Part shown: one piece after another, positions 11,494-20,926 of the stretch
Position numbering within the stretch: position 1 is the first letter of the stretch
Layout of the letters: every line of letters begins with the position of its first letter
Origin: Marsupella aquatica
Taxonomy: Eukaryota > Marchantiophyta
NCBI GenBank assembly: GCA_973895155.1
Contig: OZ316899.1
Coordinates: forward strand, 7,812,001 to 7,876,000
Direction of reading: 5' to 3'
Length of the DNA stretch: 64,000 nucleotides
Notes under the pieces: generated by a model
Database searches by the model: none
Seen by the model: the letters and a program-made list of their open reading frames with translations, nothing else
Told to the model about the DNA's origin: nothing
Translations under genes and position numbers: made by a program

Positions 11494-12207
11494 GCGGCAA
11501 GGCCCACTAGTCCTAGGGAAGTTGGGGTTGAGGCTAGTGTCCCAAGAGGGAGAAAGCATTCCAAGAGGCGGGCCCGAGGGGATACCAATTTGTACAAGGC
11601 AGTGGTTATGGGTAGGTGGGGTGATTGTGAGTTCACTGGCAGACGTGTCCCTATCATCAAGGGCTGGGATCCTGAGACTCTTGGTTTGCCACAACAACTT
11701 TCCTACAGTGAGGTAGAGGTTTGGGGTAGACGTTGGGTTATCAAACCTTCCACACTTGGGGAAAGACATGGCTATGGAGTTTTTTCTTGTGAGGACATCA
11801 TTGTGGACGCCGAGAGTGGTAGAGGTGGACGCGGCCAAGAGGGGCCTACTTTGTTTCCTTATGGTGGACCCATCTACAAGAGAAGACATTGGAACATGAT
11901 CCTTGCACAACACCCTGAGTGGAAGACTTATGCATTGGATATGGATACTTTTGATGGAAACACTAGAAGGTATAGTGAGCAGTGTGTCATAGATGGGGAC
12001 CCCATACGGACTGGGAATATTGATGGTTTCATAAATAGTACCATGGGGACTCGCCCTAAGCGTAGGCAACATTGTGAGTGGGTTTTCATTGAGGGTCCTC
12101 TGCCAGCACCTTATGGCCAGACATATCATCATGATCATTGCCTAGTTGTAGCGACGAGGACCATTAACTCAGGGGATGAGTCATTTACTCACTATGAGTG
12201 GGATTAG
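11494..12207 (+). CDS. SET-domain-like protein, 5'-truncated (copy 1)
   Basis: The frame is open from the end of the B LTR to the TAG at 12205-12207; the first in-frame ATG is at 11608, but the true start was probably lost to the B insertion. Visible SET-type features in order: GYGVFSCEDI, a PYGGPI strand, IDGDPIRTGNIDGFINST (equivalent to the RFINHSC region, without the usual HSC), CEWVF, VATRTINSGDE and a C-terminal YEW. These fit SET lysine methyltransferases (PF00856), with atypical catalytic motifs. No pre-SET cysteine cluster or post-SET is seen. About 200 residues are preserved without stops. A tnp2 gene starts about 200 bp downstream on the same strand. It could be a broken host gene or a passenger of the CACTA element. 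Confidence 0.6.
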   Translation, partial: AARPTSPREVGVEASVPRGRKHSKRRARGDTNLYKAVVMGRWGDCEFTGRRVPIIKGWDPETLGLPQQLSYSEVEVWGRRWVIKPSTLGERHGYGVFSCEDIIVDAESGRGGRGQEGPTLFPYGGPIYKRRHWNMILAQHPEWKTYALDMDTFDGNTRRYSEQCVIDGDPIRTGNIDGFINSTMGTRPKRRQHCEWVFIEGPLPAPYGQTYHHDHCLVVATRTINSGDESFTHYEWD

Positions 12208-12404
12208 GGTTAAGTTAAGGGTCATCGGTGGTATGTTGCATATCAAATGACACTACATATGGCCTTTGGCCACATTTTGTATTTGCACCACAACCAATAT
12301 TATTTCATTTTTGCACACCCCTAGCCCATTTTTGTGTGTGTTCTCTTTGCAATATAACTTTCAATTGTTTGCTTTGTTTTTAGAATGTGCAACCCTCTCC
12401 AAAT
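12208..12404 (+). other. spacer between SET-like ORF and tnp2 exon
   Basis: A T-rich stretch ending in TTTGTTTTTAG, a good 3' splice-site context, immediately before the transposase frame. It may be an intron or promoter plus 5' leader of tnp2. Repeated at 14975-15171. Confidence 0.4.
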
Positions 12405-12924
12405 ATGTTACCACGGAGATTGAGAGCAACATATCAAGAAATGGGTATGCCAGAAGAAGGACATGGATCAAAGTCACAATCCTCATCAAGGGATAGTGGA
12501 AGCAGTAACCCTGATGAAGAGGTACCTCGGACGGATGAACAAGTAACCAATGACCAGGATAGAGCCATGGATGACTTTATGGTTGATTGGTTTGGTGTCG
12601 ACAACCCTGGTGATGAAGTTAATGACCTTCCCAATGAAGGACAGGTGCCCTCCATTGATCCACGCCCAAGAATACCCCTGAGGGACAACGCCAATGGGAA
12701 GAAGCAGAGGAACAAGCCCGAACACCTATCTATGAGGGTGCTCGTTTGAGTCGCCTTTCAGCCATCTTGGGGTTGATGAACCTACAGGCCAAACACAAGG
12801 CAAGCAATGCCTTGTTATTTGATATGTTTGCACTTTGCCATGACCTTATGTTACCCACTGAGAATGTGTTGCCAGCAACTTGGAAGGAAACAAAGAGTGT
12901 TCTCTCATCTATTGACATGGAAGG
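12405..12924 (+). pseudogene. CACTA tnp2 5' exon (copy 1)
   Basis: An acidic N-terminal part is followed, after a one-base frame change near 12690, by a block characteristic of En/Spm tnp2 transposases: TPIYEGARLSRLSAILGLMN, then SNALLFDMFALCHDLMLP and LPATWKETKSVLSSIDME. In intact tnp2 this leads into a VHTCVNDCMLF block, which here lies at about 35330 beyond the copia insertion. A plausible 5' splice site (G|GTATGA) is at 12925. This copy ends in the partial copia, so it is a dead duplicate. Confidence 0.75.
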
Positions 12925-13117
12925 GTATGACATGCATGATAGTAAACAGGAAATAGGTACACTGGTACCAGCAAAACTTTACTGTTACCAGAAAAATGAC
13001 AATGTAAAAATATTTCCTAAAAATCCACATTTTCCAAACAAAAAAATTGTCGACAACATTTTTTGGCTAGCTTTGGGCGCTAGCAAAAAAATAAATTTTT
13101 TTCAAAAACATTACCAC

Positions 13118-14242
13118 TATTCAGGGACATAGATCTCATGTGCCAACAAACTCACTACCTTCTATTCCATTTGGGAGTATGGGGGCTCCCTATATAGTAC
13201 ATGGCGTGGTGGTTATGTAACCACCTCTTGTCCCTATTCACTAGGGTAAGTCTAGTTTACCGGGGTTAGGTTTATCACTTATAACACTCCCCCTTGGTTG
13301 GGTGATGAGTGTGTTCCAGCCAACCATATGATGGGGAAAGCTAACCCTATGGTCTATAGTCTGGCCCAATGTAGTATGGTCTCATTAAAACCATGCTTCC
13401 ATCATGGAAAGAGTGCCACTACTATAACATAGGTTTGGGTCCAGTTATTGAATGTATGTCCTTATAGTGTGCAAAAAGGGTGCATAAGGGGAATTAAAGG
13501 GTGTAATCTCTATGTATGTGCCCGTTCATGTGTCTAAAGACTCGTGGTCTGTGTTTATGTTTAAGGAGCTGTTTACGCTCCTACCCTAATCCTGCGGGCC
13601 ACGGGTTGGACGCCTCCAGTTGTCGGTTTGTTGCTTTGGTGGGCTGCTGACATCGTTTGAATCTTCGTTCGTTCGGTAGTCGGTGCGGCCATGTCGGGAG
13701 GTCGTCGTTTGTGTGTTGGGATTAGTCAAGTCTCATCGGTTCTGCGTGATTCTCGATGGTTTGGGGTGGCGGATTGGGGGTAGCATGTGATGTTGGAGCT
13801 CCCATTGTATCAGTTTGATCGACAGTAATGGGTGTGCAGTTTGGGTAAGTTCCTCAATGGCCTGCGTCATTCTTTTCCTTGTAAAAGATGCCATACTTCG
13901 CGGTCCTATCTCGTATGCATGTTCGCGGTGTAGTGCTGGTGGGAGTGGTTTAGTGAACAAGTCCGCGCGGTTGTCTTTACTTGGAATCCATTGTACTTGG
14001 ACCTGTTCGCCATGCTGTTCGTGAGTGAAAAAGAATTTGGGTGCTATGTGTTTGATTCTATCCCCTTTAATGAATCCCTGGACTATCTGCTCCACGCAGG
14101 GTCGGTTGTCTTCGTATATAGTTGTTGGTTTCTTTAGTTGCGCTCTGCCTGTGTGCAAGTGTATGTGGTTTATCAGGTTTCTTAGCCAAATGCTTTCCTT
14201 GGTGGCTTCGTAAAGTGCTATTATCTCGGCGTGATTTGAGGA
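13118..14242 (-). mobile_element. copia fragment in duplication unit 1 (3' LTR + RNase H tail)
   Basis: It contains the copia 3' LTR (13118-13286), the following polypyrimidine stretch CTCCCCC (minus-strand polypurine tract), the 3' untranslated part and about 170 codons of Ty1-type RNase H (EDNRPCVEQIV, QWIPSKDNRADLFTKPLP). It stops abruptly at 14242 at the duplication junction. It is identical to 15885-17009 apart from one base. Confidence 0.85.
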
Positions 14243-14260
14243 CCTTAAGTCCTCGCGACA

Positions 14261-14974
14261 GCGGCAAGGCCCACTAGTCCTAGGGAAGTTGGGGTTGAGG
14301 CTAGTGTCCCAAGAGGGAGAAAGCATTCCAAGAGGCGGGCCCGAGGGGATACCAATTTGTACAAGGCAGTGGTTATGGGTAGGTGGGGTGATTGTGAGTT
14401 CACTGGCAGACGTGTCCCTATCATCAAGGGCTGGGATCCTGAGACTCTTGGTTTGCCACAACAACTTTCCTACAGTGAGGTAGAGGTTTGGGGTAGACGT
14501 TGGGTTATCAAACCTTCCACACTTGGGGAAAGACATGGCTATGGAGTTTTTTCTTGTGAGGACATCATTGTGGACGCCGAGAGTGGTAGAGGTGGACGCG
14601 GCCAAGAGGGGCCTACTTTGTTTCCTTATGGTGGACCCATCTACAAGAGAAGACATTGGAACATGATCCTTGCACAACACCCTGAGTGGAAGACTTATGC
14701 ATTGGATATGGATACTTTTGATGGAAACACTAGAAGGTATAGTGAGCAGTGTGTCATAGATGGGGACCCCATACGGACTGGGAATATTGATGGTTTCATA
14801 AATAGTACCATGGGGACTCGCCCTAAGCGTAGGCAACATTGTGAGTGGGTTTTCATTGAGGGTCCTCTGCCAGCACCTTATGGCCAGACATATCATCATG
14901 ATCATTGCCTAGTTGTAGCGACGAGGACCATTAACTCAGGGGATGAGTCATTTACTCACTATGAGTGGGATTAG
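14261..14974 (+). CDS. SET-domain-like protein, 5'-truncated (copy 2)
   Basis: Copy of 11494-12207 shifted by 2767 bases, with the same translation. The first in-frame ATG is at 14375. The same SET-like motifs are present (GYGVF, IDGDP...GNIDGFINST, GDE...YEW). Upstream it has only 18 bases of B LTR end, then copia RNase H sequence, so it lacks any original promoter and its 5' context is an accident of the duplication. Confidence 0.6.
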   Translation, partial: AARPTSPREVGVEASVPRGRKHSKRRARGDTNLYKAVVMGRWGDCEFTGRRVPIIKGWDPETLGLPQQLSYSEVEVWGRRWVIKPSTLGERHGYGVFSCEDIIVDAESGRGGRGQEGPTLFPYGGPIYKRRHWNMILAQHPEWKTYALDMDTFDGNTRRYSEQCVIDGDPIRTGNIDGFINSTMGTRPKRRQHCEWVFIEGPLPAPYGQTYHHDHCLVVATRTINSGDESFTHYEWD

Positions 14975-15171
14975 GGTTAAGTTAAGGGTCATCGGTGGTA
15001 TGTTGCATATCAAATGACACTACATATGGCCTTTGGCCACATTTTGTATTTGCACCACAACCAATATTATTTCATTTTTGCACACCCCTAGCCCATTTTT
15101 GTGTGTGTTCTCTTTGCAATATAACTTTCAATTGTTTGCTTTGTTTTTAGAATGTGCAACCCTCTCCAAAT

Positions 15172-15691
15172 ATGTTACCACGGAGATTGAGAGCAACATA
15201 TCAAGAAATGGGTATGCCAGAAGAAGGACATGGATCAAAGTCACAATCCTCATCAAGGGATAGTGGAAGCAGTAACCCTGATGAAGAGGTACCTCGGACG
15301 GATGAACAAGTAACCAATGACCAGGATAGAGCCATGGATGACTTTATGGTTGATTGGTTTGGTGTCGACAACCCTGGTGATGAAGTTAATGACCTTCCCA
15401 ATGAAGGACAGGTGCCCTCCATTGATCCACGCCCAAGAATACCCCTGAGGGACAACGCCAATGGGAAGAAGCAGAGGAACAAGCCCGAACACCTATCTAT
15501 GAGGGTGCTCGTTTGAGTCGCCTTTCAGCCATCTTGGGGTTGATGAACCTACAGGCCAAACACAAGGCAAGCAATGCCTTGTTATTTGATATGTTTGCAC
15601 TTTGCCATGACCTTATGTTACCCACTGAGAATGTGTTGCCAGCAACTTGGAAGGAAACAAAGAGTGTTCTCTCATCTATTGACATGGAAGG
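15172..15691 (+). pseudogene. CACTA tnp2 5' exon (copy 2, original junction with copia)
   Basis: Same content as 12405-12924, including the frame change (here near 15457). This copy is the one interrupted in its presumed intron by the complete copia element. Base 15884 and base 35244 flank the insertion with a shared ACCAC, and the transposase frame resumes at about 35319 with EYHIVHTCVNDCMLF. The gene is therefore a single tnp2 split by about 19.4 kb of nested retroelements. Confidence 0.75.
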
Positions 15692-15884
15692 GTATGACAT
15701 GCATGATAGTAAACAGGAAATAGGTACACTGGTACCAGCAAAACTTTACTGTTACCAGAAAAATGACAATGTAAAAATATTTCCTAAAAATCCACATTTT
15801 CCAAACAAAAAAATTGTCGACAACATTTTTTGGCTAGCTTTGGGCGCTAGCAAAAAAATAAATTTTTTTCAAAAACATTACCAC
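15692..15884 (+). other. left half of tnp2 intron, ending in copia target site
   Basis: AT-rich, without a convincing reading frame. A short ORF runs through it, but the coding signal stops at the putative GT splice site. The last five bases, ACCAC (15880-15884), are the left target-site duplication of the copia element. Confidence 0.5.
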
Positions 15885-16053
15885 TATTCAGGGACATAGA
15901 TCTCATGTGCCAACAAACTCACTACCTTCTATTCCATTTGGGAGTATGGGGGCTCCCTATATAGTACATGGCGTGGTGGTTATGTAACCACCTCTTGTCC
16001 CTATTCACTAGGGTAAGTCTAGTTTACCGGGGTTAGGTTTATCACTTATAACA
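15885..16053 (-). mobile_element. copia 3' LTR
   Basis: 169 bp, near-identical to 35076-35243 and to the duplicate at 13118-13286. On its right is TCCCCCTTGG, the complement of a polypurine tract, as expected beside a 3' LTR on the minus strand. Confidence 0.9.
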
Positions 16054-16499
16054 CTCCCCCTTGGTTGGGTGATGAGTGTGTTCCAGCCAACCATATGATG
16101 GGGAAAGCTAACCCTATGGTCTATAGTCTGGCCCAATGTAGTATGGTCTCATTAAAACCATGCTTCCATCATGGAAAGAGTGCCACTACTATAACATAGG
16201 TTTGGGTCCAGTTATTGAATGTATGTCCTTATAGTGTGCAAAAAGGGTGCATAAGGGGAATTAAAGGGTGTAATCTCTATGTATGTGCCCGTTCATGTGT
16301 CTAAAGACTCGTGGTCTGTGTTTATGTTTAAGGAGCTGTTTACGCTCCTACCCTAATCCTGCGGGCCACGGGTTGGACGCCTCCAGTTGTCGGTTTGTTG
16401 CTTTGGTGGGCTGCTGACATCGTTTGAATCTTCGTTCGTTCGGTAGTCGGTGCGGCCATGTCGGGAGGTCGTCGTTTGTGTGTTGGGATTAGTCAAGTC
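16054..16499 (-). other. copia 3' untranslated region
   Basis: Lies between the RNase H stop and the 3' LTR. No frame or motif recognised beyond the polypurine tract at its LTR-proximal end. Duplicated at 13287-13732. Confidence 0.6.
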
Positions 16500-19047
16500 T
16501 CATCGGTTCTGCGTGATTCTCGATGGTTTGGGGTGGCGGATTGGGGGTAGCATGTGATGTTGGAGCTCCCATTGTATCAGTTTGATCGACAGTAATGGGT
16601 GTGCAGTTTGGGTAAGTTCCTCAATGGCCTGCGTCATTCTTTTCCTTGTAAAAGATGCCATACTTCGCAGTCCTATCTCGTATGCATGTTCGCGGTGTAG
16701 TGCTGGTGGGAGTGGTTTAGTGAACAAGTCCGCGCGGTTGTCTTTACTTGGAATCCATTGTACTTGGACCTGTTCGCCATGCTGTTCGTGAGTGAAAAAG
16801 AATTTGGGTGCTATGTGTTTGATTCTATCCCCTTTAATGAATCCCTGGACTATCTGCTCCACGCAGGGTCGGTTGTCTTCGTATATAGTTGTTGGTTTCT
16901 TTAGTTGCGCTCTGCCTGTGTGCAAGTGTATGTGGTTTATCAGGTTTCTTAGCCAAATGCTTTCCTTGGTGGCTTCGTAAAGTGCTATTATCTCGGCGTG
17001 ATTTGAGGAGGTTGCTGTGAGCGATTGTTTCCTGCTTTTCCAAGAGATCACCATGCCACCTTGTAGGAAGACATATCCTGTTTGGGATTTCGCATCGTTA
17101 GGGTCTGAGAGGTAGCCCACGTCCGCGTAGCCGGTCAACATGTTTTCTGAGTTCTTGGGGAAGAATAGCCCCATGTCCATTGTGCCGTGCAGGTATTGGA
17201 ATACCCTTTTTACTCCATTCCAATGTCGGATTGTGGGGTTGGAGCTATGTCGAGCGAGTAGATTGACGGCAAAAGCAATGTCGGGGCGTGACTGTGTCGC
17301 CAGGTACATCAGGGCCCTGATGGCTGAGAGGTATGGCTTCTCGGGGCCAAGAACCTCCTCTGTCTCTACCCATTTTTTAAAGGTGTCCCTTGTGGGGTCT
17401 GAGGATCTCAGGTCCATGGGGGTGCTGACCGGGTGGGCGGATGCCATGTTGAATTTCCGTAGCGCCTTTTCGGTATAAGTTGATTGGTTGATCAGGATTC
17501 CCTGTTGCAAGTAGTTGAATTGTAATCCCAGGCAATAGCTAGGCTTCCCGATGTCCCTCATCTCAAAAGTCTTCTTCAAGATTTTGATTGTCTTTTGCAT
17601 TATCGTTTGCTGTGCCAAAGATGTTTATGTCATCTACGTAAATTGCGATGATGACAAATTCATCTGCCTCCCGTTTGAGGAACAAACAAGGGGCAATGTC
17701 GTCAGTATTGAAGTTCAGTGCGAGCATTTAAGCTTTAAATCGTTTGTACCAGGTGCGTCCGCTCTATTTTAATCCGTACATTGAGCGTAGGACTTGGACT
17801 GCGAGTTCTCTTTTGACTCGTTTTGGCTGTGTAGCAGCGGTGTTCGGTCGGAGGAGCGTTTGTTTCCTGAGGTCGGATGTGTGAAGCACATCCTTTGGTG
17901 TCGGTACTGCAGGTTCGAGCTCGCTCGTCATTTTGTCCAAATCGCCTGTAGGGCCGGTTTGGGTTAGGCCCGGTTGTAGACCGCGGTCTATGGTACCATT
18001 CTTCTCCCCCCCAATGTGGAACCTTATTCTTTTGATCAGTTCCGGGGGTGCCTTCATGTATATTGTGGTATGTAGGATACCATATAGGTAGGTTATGATC
18101 ACGTCTAGCGTGTACATGATGAGCTTGTGCAGGAGTGTAAATGCAATGAGGTACCGGTATGTTATGGAATCCATCACTGAGGAGTATGTTTGGTCGAAGT
18201 ACCGGCCGGGAATTTGGGTGTAGCCCTTTGCTACCAAGCAAGCTTTGTATCTGATTACCTCTCCCTTTGCATTTTGTTTCCTCAAGAAAGTGAAATTATA
18301 TCCCATAAGGTGTGTCCCTGCGGGTGCAGGGATTACGGGTCCGAAGATGTTTCGTTTTATCAGGGAGTCTAATTCGGAGTTTATGGCCAGCTCCCATTGA
18401 TGCCAGTCTGGTTGAGATTGGGCCTCTGCTATTGTAATGGGGTCGGGGGTTTCGGTGGTTATCTCCTCAGAGATATGGAACGCAAAGTGGTCATTGATTT
18501 GTGTTGTATTTCGCTGCATCATTTGTCCAATGTGTATGTAGCTGATCATTATTTCCTCGTTTGCTATATCCCTTGGAGGGGGTGATCTTCGTGCAGGGGT
18601 GGCCGCAGGTGCTGGTGATGCGCTGCACGGTGGTCGCGGGTGCGTATCCTTGGAGCCTAGGGGTCGACCCCGTTTTGCCTTAGGTGCGGCTGCCGTTGCC
18701 TGTGGGGCTGTCCGTGAAATTCTTGTGGGTATATTTGCTGCCTCCGTGTGTGACCGTGTGACTGCAGCTGCATCGTTGAAAGAGTCATGTAAGTTTGTGA
18801 GCATTTGCTGTAAATGGAGGACCCTTTGTACTCCTTGGTCTGCTTCTCTGGTCCGGTGGTCATCAGTGATTGGTTTTGTGGGAAGCCATTGTAGTTCTTG
18901 TGCTTTGACATGTCCGCTTCTAGCAGTGTCTTTGGCGAGAGTTGGGAATTCATCTTCAAAGAATTGGCAGTCTTGGAACCTTGCTTTAAATACGTCTGCT
19001 GTCATAGGTTCCAAGTACCTGATGATAGAACGTGAGTCTAGTCCCAC
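16500..19047 (-). pseudogene. copia reverse transcriptase and RNase H region
   Basis: The RT segment (19047-17764) starts after a proline-rich linker and shows a WELAINSELDSL block, LVAKGYTQIPGRYFDQTYS and YTLDVIITYLYG. It continues after a frame change between 17770 and 17620. The YVDD catalytic motif is read at about 17634-17645. The 17618-16500 frame carries LGLQFNYLQQGILINQ, RPDIAFAVNLLAR, the Ty1 RNase H core with SSNHAEIIALYEATKE, EDNRPCVEQIV and a C-terminal NRADLFTKPLP. The frame is broken at least once, so no polyprotein can be made. Confidence 0.85.
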
Positions 19048-19128
19048 GTAGATGCCTCGTTGTCTCTAGGGTCCCATTTTGGTCCGTTTGGGGCCGAGTA
19101 TTGGGACCAGGACCAGGCATCCGAATGT

Positions 19129-19434
19129 TCAGTGATGGGTGATGTCCGGTGGCATTCCGTATGCCAAAAAGTGAGGGGTTTGGGTGTTGAAGGAGGATGG
19201 CCTTATTCTTAGGAGGGCGGCAGCGTGCAGGACAACATGTCCCCATGCTGAGGCTGGTAAGTTGGATTGCATTAGCAGTGGCCTGGCGCGGATATCATTG
19301 AAGCTGATTAGGTTCCTTGTGGCCCTTGGTGCGTAGATTGCTGAGTTGATGTAGATTGTAGTCCCTTTTGGAAATCTGACTCTGGCCGGGCCGTAGCCTT
19401 CCTCTATGTGGTTAGGTCCTGTTATCGTTGTCAT
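19129..19434 (-). pseudogene. copia integrase remnant with core deleted
   Basis: The reading passes from the linker after the protease (YINSAIYAPRATRNLISFNDI) directly to the distal part of integrase (NLPASAWGHVVLHAAALLRIRPS). The HHCC finger and the D,D35E catalytic core, normally about 250 residues, are absent at about 19285-19300. This is a clean internal deletion within one frame, so the element could transpose only in trans. Stops at 19129-19131 and near 19050 separate it from the RT part. Confidence 0.75.
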
Positions 19435-19476
19435 GGATCTGTTGGATGGTGTGATTCGGAGGAAATAATGTCTGTC

Positions 19477-20460
19477 TCATAGTATTGAGTGAGATGTTCT
19501 GCTGTCCACAATGCAGTTATTGTGGTCGTTCGGTGGTGTTGAGGTGGAGCCTAGTTGGGCGGTGTGGACCTCGGGTACTGCTGGGTCTAATTTGTAGCCC
19601 TCAATGTCATCTAGGGCCTCCATGTAGTTGCCCTGTGCTCCGTTGGTGGGTTGTTCCTGGCTCTGCTTGTAGAGTGTGACCAGGTGTGTGGGTGCCCGAC
19701 AGTCTCTTTGTAGGTGTCCCTTTGTTCCGCACCTGAAACATTCAATGGGGTTATTGTCTTCTCGGTTCCAATTGTAATATCCCCTGGCGCGGCGCCCCCC
19801 TTGGCCTCTTCCTCTGAGTCCACCTCCTCTTCCTCTGTATCCACCTCTTCTGTTAAAGTTTCCGAATGTTTGGTCTTCTCTATTGGGTTGGCCGTTGCTT
19901 CTTCTTTGTTGGTATCTCCCTACCGGGGTTTCTGCCTCTTCTCCCCCTGAAGTTTCCATTTCCTCTCCCTCTGGGCCTGTCGTTTTGGCGATTAAAGTTG
20001 GCTTCTGGTCTTGGTGGTGGTACAGCGGCCCCTGGTGGGCAAGATTTGGCATTCTCCAGGAGGAGTAGTTGGTGTTTTTCAGCAAGAAGCATATATGCGA
20101 TCAGTTCAGAATATTTAGTGAAGCCCATATTCCTGTACTGTGATGCCAGGAGTAAGTTTCCTGCATTGAACGTTGAAAGGGTGCGCTCCATCATTTTGTC
20201 ATCGTTGATGGGGTGGCCGCAGACTGCCAGTTGTGAGGTGATCCGGAATAGTTTGCCATTGTAGCTCGCTATTGAGTTGTGGTCTTGGACTCTAAGATTG
20301 ATCCAGTCGTGGTGGGCCGCTGGCAGGGAGACAAGCCGCATGTGGTTGAACCGTAATCTCAGATCTTCCCAGAGTATTCTGGGATTATATTGGTTCAGAT
20401 ACTGGGTCTTGAGTGGCTCGGCCAAGTGACGTCGAATGAAGATTAGTGCTCTTGCCTTCT
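19477..20460 (-). pseudogene. copia gag C-terminal part, zinc knuckle and protease site
   Basis: The 20425-19880 frame is the copia gag core (YNPRILWEDLRLRFNHMR, a LAVCGHPINDDKMMERTLSTF block). After a frame change near 19900, an RGG-rich region leads to one CCHC knuckle, CFRCGTKGHLQRDC (about 19700-19745), then a protease site reading VDSRTSHSIL, where the glycine of the usual D-S/T-G is arginine. An in-frame TGA follows the protease site. It joins across gypsy A to the gag N-terminus at 34490-34634. Confidence 0.85.
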
Positions 20461-20818
20461 TGTGACGCCGCCGGTACGGCGGTTAATGAGTGATTCGGTC
20501 TAACTGCGCTTAGCACGCGCGTTAGGAGTGTCTTAGGCCGCTATTATTAGCATAACGATAGTATTTAGGTAATCATTATGGGTAGGACATCATTAGGCAA
20601 TAAGGGGGAATTCAGGTTCGGACTGGCGGCGGGTCGCTATTCGCACACCCAGGTTACGAGCGTGGAGGGGCCCCTCCCTCGGGTCCGTATAACGTACTTA
20701 AGAAGCGGCCACTGACACGCGCTGACTCGGACCGGCGGAGTGGCCGGTACACCACAAGCGTGAGCGGTTCAGCCTATGGGCGTCGAGGAGACGTCGGGGG
20801 ATCGACAAGCCCTCAAGG

Positions 20819-20826
20819 TATAAAAG
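20819..20826 (+). promoter_or_regulatory. TATA box in gypsy A 5' LTR
   Basis: TATAAAAG within GGTATAAAAGGGG, preserved in the other two copies of this LTR. It is about 100 bases upstream of the LTR-ORF start codon, so transcripts would carry that ORF first. Confidence 0.65.
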
Positions 20827-20926
20827 GGGAGCCAACCCTTTGTAGTGCACCAGTTCATCAGTCCACGCACCAGCTTCGACCCCAGCTCTCTCGTTCGCTC
20901 TAAGTCACCACTACTATCTCCTCTGA

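Larger units (their letters stand above)
11476..14242 (+). repeat. tandem duplication, unit 1 (2767 bp)
   Basis: Unit 1 holds the end of the B LTR, the SET-like ORF, the tnp2 5' exon, the copia 3' LTR and the copia RNase H tail up to about 14242. Every landmark recurs 2767 bases downstream. The only difference I found is G at 13902 versus A at 16669. The right junction fuses copia RNase H sequence to the last 18 bases of the B LTR with at most one base of shared sequence. Confidence 0.9.
14243..17009 (+). repeat. tandem duplication, unit 2 (2767 bp)
   Basis: This is the second unit, continuous at its right end with the complete copia pol, so it is the copy joined to the full element. It starts with 18 bases of B LTR end. 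Since it contains pieces of both B and copia, the duplication happened after both insertions. An assembly artefact is possible given near identity. Confidence 0.9.

Noticed and set aside
11356-12138. 260-codon minus-strand ORF
   Set aside because: Antisense to the SET-like frame and to the end of the B LTR, no motif; the plus strand has the recognisable domain.
13733-14905. 390-codon minus-strand ORF combining copia RNase H tail with another sequence
   Set aside because: It crosses the tandem-duplication junction. The upstream half is antisense of the SET-like ORF, so the fusion is accidental.
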